A DNA stretch of 64,000 bases from Platanthera guangdongensis (lineage: Eukaryota > Streptophyta > Magnoliopsida > Asparagales > Orchidaceae): positions 85,496,564-85,560,563 of the forward strand of contig CM077166.1 in the NCBI GenBank assembly GCA_039583875.1. Reading direction: 5' to 3'. The notes beneath the pieces are model-generated. The model did no database searches, was not told the DNA's origin, and was given only the letters and a program-made list of their open reading frames with translations. A program made the translations under genes and the position numbers. Below are positions 56,361 through 64,000 of the stretch, piece after piece; within the stretch, counting starts at the first letter, position 1; the number at the start of each line of letters is the position of its first letter.

Positions 56361-58836
56361 TGTAATACCTACACTGTAATGACCGTATAATATGGGTCCG
56401 GCCAGGGCCCCACAACATACAGACGCCACAGCTTCAGTATTATAAGATGATATAACTACCCAAACTCAAAACTCATAATACAACACAGCGGAAACAACAA
56501 GCAAGACTAGAAGTTATCCACACCTACAAGAGTAACGAAATGGCCTTATGGCCTTACAACAAAAGTGAGTCCAAACTCAAATAATACATCAGTCATAAAA
56601 GTGCATAAGCACTCCTAGTCTACCTCGGCATGCAAGCCTGGTCAACATGGGCATCAAACATACAATGTCATAAGAAGTAGCTACAGCAAAAAGGTAACAC
56701 TTCATGAGGCTTAGGCCTTTCTGGTCGGCGAGCTAGCTCCTACTTGCGATCCTGGCCCTGTAAAAATTATTAGTAACGTGGGTCAGCAAAGGCTGACCTC
56801 AAACTATGTAACCAACACATCTCCTCCCGACCGCCCCTAACGGACCCCGGGGTACTCCTCTAACCTGCAAGTTAGCACTTCGTATGTAATATTCATAAGC
56901 AAGAAAAGCAACTAAGGAAACAGGCTTGGATGTCTCAAACATCATACATGTTCTCTACTGTTGAACATATAATAGTAGGGCCTACTATGCAACATGAATG
57001 CAACACCCGGGCTTCACCCAAGGCACCCAATAGCGTATGCATCTAGCACAACATCACATCATTTGTGTACTCATCATTTCCCCATTGGCATAAAGCCGCA
57101 AATAAAGGGGAACCACAATACCCCAACGGTATACAAGCCGCCACACGGAACTCTTGCCAAGGCCCCACCCGCTCACCATCGTAGACCCGGGCTTGCCAGC
57201 AAACTCTGACTTCTCATGTCAAGATTCCGTCCAACAAACTGACTGATTCTAAGAACCCTTGCTGGACCCTACCCACACATGGCCTCATTGCCCGGGCTTG
57301 CCCCATGCTCGGCATTCTCGTCAGTCTCACAAAAGGGGACTAGTCTTGCCGGGACACTTTCCACACATGACTTGCACGTCATGGGATAGCCAGCCGACCA
57401 CGGAGACATAGCCATGCCTTGGCACATAACAATCCAAGACAATTCCACCCTAATCCCTCATTTGTACTGCAGCGTTCCAGTGCACCAAGGAAACCATCTA
57501 CCACCCATGCGGAGCTAACCTTGTCGACCAAGGAAAACATCTACCGCCAATGAGGAGCTAACCTTGTACGGTATCGGCAACACATACTCACGCAAGATAA
57601 AGGGAAGAACACCACAAACATCACACATCACAAATGGCCTCTTGCCACAACGGATCTCTACGAATCCTTAAACCTCATATGCAACATCACCGAGTCGGAC
57701 TAACGGTCGCAACTACGGCTTCACCCACCATGCCTAATCCACTAACGAAGCGGATCTCTAATGAAAAACATGTCGAGGACGGACTGAATCGACCAGAGGT
57801 TCCTCTTGAAACTTGGCGACCCAAACCCCTCTCATTTGAGAGTTTGGTGCCCAAAAACTAGAAAATAAAAGATGTTTAAACATGCATCCTAAAAACAATA
57901 GGAGAAGTGTCGTTACCCTCCGACTACTCTTCCTAGCCATGGAGAAATAGCCGGATGAAAACCTTCACAACGATCTAGCCTCCACGGTTCTGGACTAGGC
58001 TCGCGATTTGGAGCAGTGAAGCCTCTCTAATGGTCAGATCTCCTTCACCGTCTTCCTTGCTTTACCCTCTCTCTAGAACTTTACTAAGAGAAAGCTTGGA
58101 GAATAATGAGGGTTTCTAACCCTATTCTCGGTCTTAACTCAGCAAGAGCAATCTTGGACCATCAGATCCTAAAAGAAAGGGAAGAACGGCCACGATTCGA
58201 ACTGAAAATAAAAACACTTGGGCCAAACACGGCTTGTGACACGCCCGTGTCCAAGGCCGTGTTCCCCAATCGACGTCAAAACCGTCGCACCCAAAACAAG
58301 ACACGGGGACTTGACACGCCCGTGTCACATTTGACATGGTCGTGTCCAACCTGAACACGCCTGGGATCCAGGCCGTGTCCAACCACTTACACGTCCCGGC
58401 TCACAACCCGATAAGGACACGGCCTGGGATACGCCCGTGTCTCAGGCCGTGTTCGAAGCCTCAACGATCGTCGAACGCAGATCGTCGATCGCTGGACTGA
58501 TCATCGAGCGCTGGCCAGAACCACGATCACTGGCCTGATCGTCGAACTAAAATCGTCGACCGCACAAATCGTCGAGCGCAGATCGTCGATCGCTGGCCAG
58601 ATCGACGATCGCTGGTGAGATCGACGATCTCTGGCGAGATCGTCGAACCAAAATCGTCGAATGCAGACTCGACCACACTTCGTCGACTTCAAGTCGACGA
58701 CCTCCCGGGCTCTTGACGAGCCTGAGCTAGACACGGCCAGGGACACGCCCGTGTCCTAGGCTGTGTGACCCCCAACTAAGACCCAAACTTGGCCAAAAAC
58801 GCTGATCGTCCCTCTTTCAAATTTTGGGGCGTTACA
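56361..58836 (-). repeat. 5' LTR of element B
   Basis: It matches 49385-51812 along its length, with small indels (2476 against 2428 bp). It ends on the plus strand GCGTTACA followed by CAGAA. The TATA box of the other copy is changed here (GGTTAGAAACC). No gene. Confidence 0.93.
58455..58700. repeat. TCGTCGA/TCGACGA array in B 5' LTR
   Basis: The dyad TCGTCGA-N7-TCGACGA is at 58680-58700. Direct pairs TCGTCGA-(A/G)CGCAGA-TCGTCGA, again with a 7-bp spacer, lie at about 58468 and 58568. CACGCCCGTGTC palindromes lie on both sides (58240-58450, 58740-58760). Confidence 0.85.
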
Positions 58837-58841
58837 CAGAA
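58837..58841. repeat. target-site duplication of element B (right)
   Basis: CAGAA, identical to 49380-49384. Confidence 0.92.
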
Positions 58842-59042
58842 AATTGCCAAGATAAATAGGGCATCTCAGAACTCCTTGACTAGATATCATCGAATCACCG
58901 GAGGGAAGCTTGACATTGAAGGAGTATCCTAATTGATCCAAATCCAGGCGATGTTTATCAACAAACCTCCAGGACACAAAGGAATGGGTGGCACTCGAAT
59001 CAAAAAGAACGTGTGCCCCCATATTCCGCACCTTAAACTCCC
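58842..59042 (-). pseudogene. protease N-terminal part of element C
   Basis: On the minus strand the frame reads EFKVRNMGAHVLFDSSATHSF and VSWRFVDKHRLDLDQLGY. The active-site triplet, normally D-S-G or D-T-G, is D-S-S, so the enzyme would be inactive. It breaks off at the CAGAA site where element B sits and resumes at 49379. Confidence 0.88.
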
Positions 59043-59126
59043 GTAAAAATGTAGCATGCATAACTAAATGAACGATAACTAAGGCCACAACAATAAATAA
59101 TAAGGATAAATTAAACTGGGGCTAAC
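59043..59126 (-). other. putative intron at gag-protease junction of element C (acceptor mutated)
   Basis: 84 nt, AT-rich, on the minus strand, beginning GTTAGCC after a phase-1 split codon of V-I-S-G and ending TTTTTAC where an AG is expected. The protein alignment (G-E-F-K-V-R-N-M) fixes the boundary. Unspliced reading meets TAG at 59124-59122. The loss of AG would kill this 3' splice site. Alternative AGs lie nearby (GGCCTTAG, CATTTAG) and also keep the phase. Confidence 0.6.
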
Positions 59127-60351
59127 CTGATATCACTTGTGTAGGGTTTGAGCTTCTTCGCTGGTCATCACGTTCGGCTTTCCTTTTCCTTTATCCAGGT
59201 TTGGTGGCGGCGACAGAGCTCGAATCGGGGCAGGCTGTAGTGGGGACTGAGCCTAGGGGCATGAAGTCTTCAGGTGCCCCTTCTGACCGCACTAGAAGCA
59301 AGTCTTTTCCTTCAACCAGCAACGACTCTCATCATGACCCTTCCTTGAACAGAATGCGCACAATAGCTCTCCCTTAGGTGCGCCTTGGATGGCGAGCACC
59401 CTCTGCTGCTTCTGAGTAGCATCCCTTTTGAAACACTTTTCATAAGGGTGGCCAGATCGACCATATAAGCTACAAATCTCTCCACTTTTCTTTTTCGAAG
59501 GAGGCCGGTTGCCCTAGAACTTCTATACTCAACACCTTTCCTATTATCTTTCCTCACCACAGCACCTCGATTCTTGGGGTTTTCAATTGCCTCAACCTTC
59601 AGTGCGGCTTCCACTGCCTCAGCATAAACTTCTGCTCTGTAGGCGCAAGCCAACTGTTGGACATCGCTTCTTATTCCACCAAGGAAACGTTTCACTCTAC
59701 CCACCTCCGAAGCTACCAAATCAGAGCAAATCTGCTCAACGTGCTAAACTCAATATCGTATTCTTTCACCGAGAGTTGTCTCTGCTTTAGATGTAGGAAG
59801 TTATTCATAAGACGGTCCTGCTCCACCGATGGTAGAAACTTTTTCAGCAGCAACTTCTTAAAAGACTCCCAAGAACAGCCCTCCTTCAGACTCTCCCTTT
59901 CACGAATCCACCAACTCTTTGTCGGGCCCTTTAAATGATAGGCTGCAATCATTACCTTCTGGGCTTCTAGAATCCCGGAATACGAAAACATCTCTTCGAT
60001 GGAGATGATCCAATCATCTAAGATGATGAAGTCGGCACTCCCGTCATAGGTGGGAGGTCCCAACCATTGGAAGTGCGATATGAAATTCATTTTTGGTGGT
60101 ATCGTCATCGGGGGCACCAAAGGAGCAGGGGTATTAGGCACAGCTTGGCCGAAGGCACGATCCTGCACTAAGGGTTGCTTTGCAGGAGCGGCAGACAATA
60201 AAGACTCAATTTGCGATTGTATCACAACTACTTGTCTTGACAGAGCCTCGTTGCTCTGAAGCAGACTCTCAATAATCGCCTCACTCTGCTCTCCTGATGA
60301 CTCACCCTCCAACTAGGGAGTCGACCTTGTCGCAATACGCTTAGTCGTCAT
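59127..60351 (-). pseudogene. gag of element C (frameshifts and stops)
   Basis: ATG at 60351 (MTTKRIATRS), with TAG at 60315-60313 where Gln is likely, then open to 59713. It has NFISHFQWLGPPTYDGSADF, SIEEMFSYSG, KVMIAAYHLKGPTKSWW and SWESFKKLLLKKFLPSVEQD, the Tekay Gag core. After a frameshift near 59715 come VGRVKRFLGGIRSDVQQLAC and EAVEAALKVEAIE. Two zinc knuckles follow in shifted frames: LCAFCSRKGHDESRC (about 59350), and a second, CGQKGHLKTSC, with TAG between its first two cysteines. The conserved pre-protease block SEEAQ..TQVISG ends at the intron boundary with a one-base deletion in an A-run. Confidence 0.82.
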
Positions 60352-60360
60352 TTCTAAAAG

Positions 60361-60440
60361 AAAACAAACAGACACTCAATCAAAATCCTAGATTACGACT
60401 AGGGCAAACAAAACTAGTTCAGAACATACTTAAAAGACAC
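60361..60440 (-). other. leader of element C
   Basis: Non-coding sequence upstream of C gag. The C PBS and 5' LTR should follow but do not; similarity to the known C LTR end is lacking, and element G sequence takes over. The exact junction is not visible. Confidence 0.5.
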
Positions 60441-61181
60441 TTGCTTATGCTGCAACTTGCTCTGGGGTTTTATAATGATGATATGCCTGTACAACCCCGT
60501 GTTCGGCGAGCAAGGCTGTGAGGAACCTGACAGATCGGGCTGGAGATAGTAGGCGAGCTCGGCAGCAGGGTAGCCGAGCCCGAGTTCGGCATTCGTCGAC
60601 CAGAGATCGGCGACCATCGACTGGAGATTGGTATTCGCCGACACCGAGCTCGGCATCCGCCGAGCTAGCCCCAGCTCGCATCCTGGCGGTGGCACTCGGC
60701 AACAGTAGGCAAGTAGGACCTGCCGAGGTGGTCAAAGCTCCCCAGCTCGCCTGGATGAATGAGGTACTTTTTACTGTTTTGCCCCCGCTGGTCTGCCCAT
60801 AGCCCTTCAAAACAGTGGAGTTTGGTTGTTCGCAGACCCAACCAAGGGTTTTCTGGTAATTTCAGGTCAGTTCTTTTGGTTATTGGCAGTCCAGATTCTA
60901 AAAACTATAAATATGACCCAAGGGTACCCCAAAATGCAAGCTTCATGTGCCTTCCTGCTCCAGTTTTCAAGTGCTTTCTGAGGGTACCTTAGCTCGGCTT
61001 CTGGCTAAGGAGGGGAAGCGCTCTGAGATCTTCCGGGGGTGTGGTGTGACCTCCCCGCCGAGCCCTTGGGTCGGTTTCTCCTTGTCTTCTTTGTTGTTTT
61101 TCTTGTAGGAGTGAAGTAGGCGCGAGACCACCCCTTCCCCAAGGGTCGAACTCCATAGGAGACCGATTTTCGGTTTCAACA
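60440..61181 (+). repeat. 5' LTR of element G (left end approximate)
   Basis: The right end TTTCAACA precedes a PBS-like TTTTGGTGC. A TATA box TATAAAT lies at 60906-60912, about 470 bp in. The 60.5-60.75 kb part is rich in CGAGCTCGGC-type words and contains no credible gene. A TG start is expected somewhere in 60440-60475. Confidence 0.65.
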
Positions 61182-61184
61182 TTT

Positions 61185-61201
61185 TGGTGCGGTGAGCATG
61201 G
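61185..61201 (+). other. probable primer-binding site of element G
   Basis: TGGTGCGGTGAGCATGG lies four bases after the LTR end. The TTTTGGTGC opening resembles PBS sites of Tat-type elements, but the tRNA cannot be named with confidence. Confidence 0.5.
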
Positions 61202-61280
61202 AAAGTGGTCAGTGCTGAAAAGCTTCAGTTAGTTCGATGACAGGAGGACAGGAATCTGATAGACCGAACTCGCCGCCGCA

Positions 61281-61302
61281 CCCCCCCCCCCCCCCCCCCC
61301 CC
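61281..61302. repeat. C22 homopolymer
   Basis: Twenty-two consecutive C bases in the G leader, preceded by CGCCGCCGCA. Length is likely unreliable in sequencing. Confidence 0.9.
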
Positions 61303-61599
61303 GCCTCTCGCCACGGTGGGGATGTTGGAAGATTTCAGGAATGAAGTGCGAGCCTCGTCAAGTTCGCACTCGACACGCGGGCCGAGTGCTCGACTCCGGT
61401 AGTCCAGATCGCGGCCGCCCCCTCTTTGGGCGAGGACGCTCCTGGCAGGCGAGCTGGGAAGGAGGTGGTCGAGGAAGGCTGGGGGTGCGAGCTCCCCGGG
61501 CGCAAGCTTTTCCCCGGCTCGGCAGGCCGAGGCCGGTTCGGCGAGCTGGGCTCGTAAGACTCGCCGGCTCGCCCAGTAGGGGGAGGCAGTCCTTTCAGC

Positions 61600-62640
61600 G
61601 AGCTGGTCTCCTCAGCTCCAGTTCTAGATGGGTTCAGAGAACCCGAGATGTCCTACTACACCGGGAAGGGAGACCCGGTCCAGCATGTGCAATGGTTTGA
61701 GGATGTAGTCTCCATCCGATAGATGTCGGACGGGTTCAAGTACCGACTCTTCGCTATCACCCTCAGGGAGAAGACAAGGGAGTGGTTCCATTAGCTACCG
61801 GCCAGCTCCATTTACTGCTTCGAGGACCTGCGCCGGGGGTTCATGCTGAGGTTCACTACCTCGAAGAAGAGGAAGAAGGGGTCCGAGTCCCTGTTCCACA
61901 TCAAGCAGGGGGTGAACGAGACGTTGGGAAGCTACGTGGACCGGTTCCAGGAGGAGGTTACTCAGTTCCAGGAGATGTCGGGCCATAGTTTGATGATGGC
62001 CTTTACCCTAGGCCTGCAGCAGGGGTTCTTCCGGATGGAGCTAAAGAGAGTTCCCCCCTCTCCTATGAGGAGCTGATGGAGAGGGTGTCAAGAGAAGTTG
62101 ACGGGGAGGCATCGAACACGGAGTTTGCGAGGAAGCTGGCCAAGTGGGCCACGGAGGAAGAGAAGGAGTCGAGAGGAGGGAGAGGACAGGAGGAGAGAAG
62201 AGGAAAGCCTTGGCAGAGGGAGCAAAGGCAGCTCCAATGGCAGCAGCAGCCGAGGTGGGTGCGTTAGGAGCCTGACCGTCGACTGGGCTGGAGACCTGAG
62301 TGGCAAGGGCAGGGGCCACAGAGGGGATACTATGGAAGGGATCACTACCAGGGGAGGCAAGATCAGTTCCACCCTCCAAGCTAGAGGCAGGCCCAGAGGC
62401 CCAGGCTTCCCAATCAAGAGGAGGCAATGGCCATAGCCTTGGGGGCAAGGAGGGGAATGATGAGGAGGAGAAGGAGATAAGTGAGGGTGGAGTTGCCCTA
62501 TTGCGATTCCATCAGGAGGAGGGGCACGCAACAGCCACGTGCCCGGAATTTCTTGAGATGAGAGGAAATAGGGAGCAGCATTAGCAGCAGGGGCGACAAG
62601 AAGTGAGGATTGAGGAGGTCCTGCCTTAGACGGAGGACGA
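61600..62640 (+). pseudogene. gag of element G (TAG stops and frameshifts)
   Basis: Frame 1 reads MSYYTGKGDPVQHVQWFEDV, TAG (61720), FAITLREKTREWFH, TAG (61792), FEDLRRGFMLRFTTSKKRKK, IKQGVNETLGSYVDRFQEE and AFTLGLQQGFF. At about 62050 (C-run) it passes to another frame with SYEELMERVSRE and a Gln/Arg-rich segment up to TAG 62265, and later to a third frame with a zinc finger FHQEEGHATATC (Tat-type C-x-F-H form; the first Cys is not intact). TAGs at 62582 and 62627 follow. The start codon is not certain. The particle protein is dead as read. Confidence 0.78.
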
Positions 62641-63240
62641 GCGTTGTGATGACCGGGTGGCTGTTGGAACCTGAGGAGGGATCATAGTGATCCATGGGGG
62701 TGTGGGGGTCGAGGCTTCCCGCAAGGCAAGCCTCCACACCATGTACCGCTGGAGCGTTGGCTCCACTTCCCAGACCCCACCCCCAGAGGAGAGGATCACC
62801 TTCTCCAGAAGCAACATGCCAGATCACGAGGATCCATTCTGTGATGCGCTGGTCATCAAGGCAGCCATCGAGAATTTCACCGTCTCTCGGATCCTCGTTG
62901 ACAACGGGAGCTCCATCAATGTCGTCTTCAAAAAGGCATTTGACGCGATGAAGGTGGAGGCAAAGAGGGTACTGGCCTCGGATGGACCCTTATTTGGGTT
63001 TTCAGGAGAGAGGAAGGAAGTGGAGGGAGGAGTAGGCCTCCATGTTACCTTGGGGGGGTAGTCCAGGAACTGCAGGTTCGTCATCGTGGACGCCCCCAGC
63101 AGCTACAACGCCATCTTCGGGAGGCCCCTTATCAGCGCCTTCCGCTGCGTCCCCTCATCTTTCCCTTAGTGCTTGAAGTTCAACGCTGAGGGTATTCAGG
63201 TCCGGGTCAGGGGGGACCCAAAGGTGGCGCAGTAGTGTTA
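62641..63240 (+). pseudogene. protease region of element G
   Basis: Plus frame: HGGVGVEASRKAS, then ITFSRSNMPDHEDPFCDALV and VSRILVDNGSSINVVFKKAF. The catalytic D-x-G is D-N-G-S-S, as often in the Tat lineage. It continues FGFSGERKEV, VIVDAPSSYNAIFGRPLISA and RCVPS, then CLKF after TAG 63167. Stops: TGA 62672, TAG 63059, TAG 63167, TAG 63233. Without these the frame is continuous with the RT. Confidence 0.82.
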
Positions 63241-64000
63241 TGTCACTGCGGTGAACACCATCTCCTTGCAGGAGGGAGCCAAGGAGATGGGGCGAAGGAT
63301 GGAGGAGGCTGAGCAGAAAGCTGGAGGGGAGGAGCTGGAGATGAACTGTGGCGAGGCGTAGGCGGAAGGAGATCTGGAAGTGGCCAAAGTGATGGCCGTA
63401 GAGGAAGAGATGGAGGTAGAGGTCCCCGTTCCGGAGGAAGGGGATGCTGAGGAATGGGGAAAGCAGTCCAGGATAGAGGCTGCGAAAGAAGTGGTAGAGC
63501 TGGAGGTGCTCACCCGTGGAGGCAGGATGGAGAAGTACCGCGTCAGCGGGGGGCTGACCCCAGAGGACCAAGGCAGGATGCTGGAGTGCATCTAGAAGAA
63601 CGTGGACATCTTCGCTTGGAACGCCGCGGAGATGTCGGGGGTTGACGCGGATGTGGCCTGCCACCGCCTCAACCTGGACCCGGGAACACGCCCCGTTCAG
63701 CAGAAGAAGAGGTCCACTACGGACAAGCTAGCGGAGCCAATCAGGGAGGAGGTGGCGAACCTCCTCAAGGCCGGCTTCGTGTTCGAGATCCAACATCCCG
63801 GCTGGGTCTCCAACGTGGTCATGGTCAAAAACGGAGACGGCCGGTGGAGGATGTGTATCAATTTTTCTTTACTCAATAAAGCTTGTCCTAAGGACTGTTA
63901 TCCTTTGCCTCGGATCGACGCGCTGGTTGACTCAGCCATCGGTTTTTCTGTAATGATTTTTTTAGATGCTTTTTCAGGTTATCATCAAATCAGGATGCAC
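63241..64000 (+). pseudogene. protease-RT linker and N-terminal RT of element G (cut by window end)
   Basis: The frame continues with an acidic Glu-rich linker, TAG at 63359 and 63593, then NVDIFAWNAAEMSGVDADVA and CHRLNLDPGTRPVQQKKR. RT motifs follow: EVANLLKAGFVFEIQHPGW, WRMCINFSLLNKACPKDCYP and IFLDAFSGYHQI (the first RT Asp block). It is open to the window end. Codons change from GC-rich to AT-rich at about 63858, within the RT. The rest of pol is outside. Confidence 0.85.

Larger units (their letters stand above)
49385..58836 (-). mobile_element. Tekay-like chromovirus (Gypsy) element B
   Basis: Minus strand, 9.45 kb: 5' LTR 56361-58836, tRNA-Met PBS, gag, intron-like gap, pol with chromodomain, PPT and 3' LTR 49385-51812, with CAGAA TSD in the protease of C. 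The LTRs are clearly similar but more diverged than those of A. Gag has several frame breaks and the integrase N-terminus is degraded. RT-RNase H is one long intact frame. Confidence 0.95.
17084..60440 (-). mobile_element. chromovirus (Gypsy, Tekay/Del-like) element C, split by insertions E and B
   Basis: Minus strand. The gag lies at 60351-59127, an intron-like gap at 59126-59043, and protease at 59042-58842; element B then interrupts. Protease end, RT, RNase H and integrase run over 49379-46330; element E then interrupts. The end of the chromodomain is at 20264-20167, the PPT at about 20060-20075 and the 3' LTR at 17084-20059. Removing E and B with one TSD copy each leaves one collinear pol. 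The 5' LTR is missing from the window: its expected terminal sequence (as at 17084) is not found right of 60361, where element G begins. Several nonsense codons and a protease active-site change show it is dead and the oldest member of the nest. Confidence 0.88.
60440..64000 (+). mobile_element. Tat-lineage Gypsy element G (partial, runs off the window)
   Basis: A 5' LTR ending at 61181, PBS-like site, gag, protease and the start of RT, all on the plus strand. The Gag (PLTLREKT..W, SSRKRKK-like TSKKRKKGSESLF..IKQ) and protease (VSRILVDNGSSINVVF, IFGRPLISAFRCVPS) patterns are those of Tat-type elements. Ten TAG and one TGA codons interrupt it. The left end is uncertain by some tens of bases. 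Confidence 0.82.

Overview
This window is plant nuclear DNA made almost entirely of nested LTR retrotransposons. That fits a flowering plant with a large, repeat-rich genome; the species cannot be told from the sequence. No intact host gene is visible. The only host-gene trace is a decayed exon of a carotenoid-isomerase-like FAD oxidoreductase near 13.25-13.5 kb. For convenience the elements are lettered.

Layout: (H) 1-1651, 3' end and 3' LTR of a plus-strand Copia element. 1652-2067, relic of a minus-oriented LTR related to element A. (D) 2068-13103, plus-strand Athila-type Gypsy element: full 5' LTR, PBS, gag-pol with few lesions, PPT, and a 3' LTR cut off after about 970 bp. 13.1-13.7 kb, host-gene fragment. 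(F) about 13.75-16716, minus-oriented Gypsy LTR. 16717-17083, unidentified LTR-like piece. (C) 17084 to about 60440, one minus-strand chromovirus (Gypsy, Tekay/Del-like) split by two later insertions. (E) 20270-46324, minus-strand Copia of the Sirevirus type inserted in the end of C pol, TSD GGATG. (A) 21518-35774, plus-strand Tekay/Del-like element with about 4.7 kb LTRs inserted in the 3' LTR of E, TSD CAGAG. (B) 49385-58836, minus-strand Tekay-like element inserted in the protease region of C, TSD CAGAA. (G) about 60440-64000, plus-strand Tat-lineage Gypsy element that runs off the window and abuts the leader of C. Insertion order from the nesting: C first, then E and B, and A last (inside E).

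Within each element the parts follow the usual retrotransposon logic: Gag (particle), protease, RT/RNase H, integrase, with LTRs for transcription and PBS/PPT for priming. E also carries a long third ORF downstream of RNase H and has lost its integrase.

Main points worth a second look. (1) Three Tekay-type elements (A, B, C) each have a short AT-rich, intron-like segment at exactly the same place, in phase 1 of the conserved V-[I/V]-[T/S]-G codon just before the protease, each with an in-frame stop. This suggests splicing separates Gag-only from Gag-Pol expression. (2) A dyad, TCGTCGA-N7-TCGACGA, recurs with constant spacing in the LTR of H, in the LTRs, gag coding sequence and ORF3 leader of E, and in the LTR of B; D has the half-sites with an N14 spacer. 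In E gag it forms a 33/51-bp in-frame array. (3) The other LTR families carry their own dyad arrays, mostly upstream of a TATA-like box. (4) E ORF3 looks nuclear (basic NLS-like cluster, polyQ, Pro-rich) rather than envelope-like. (5) Stop codons in G are almost all TAG at likely former CAG codons.
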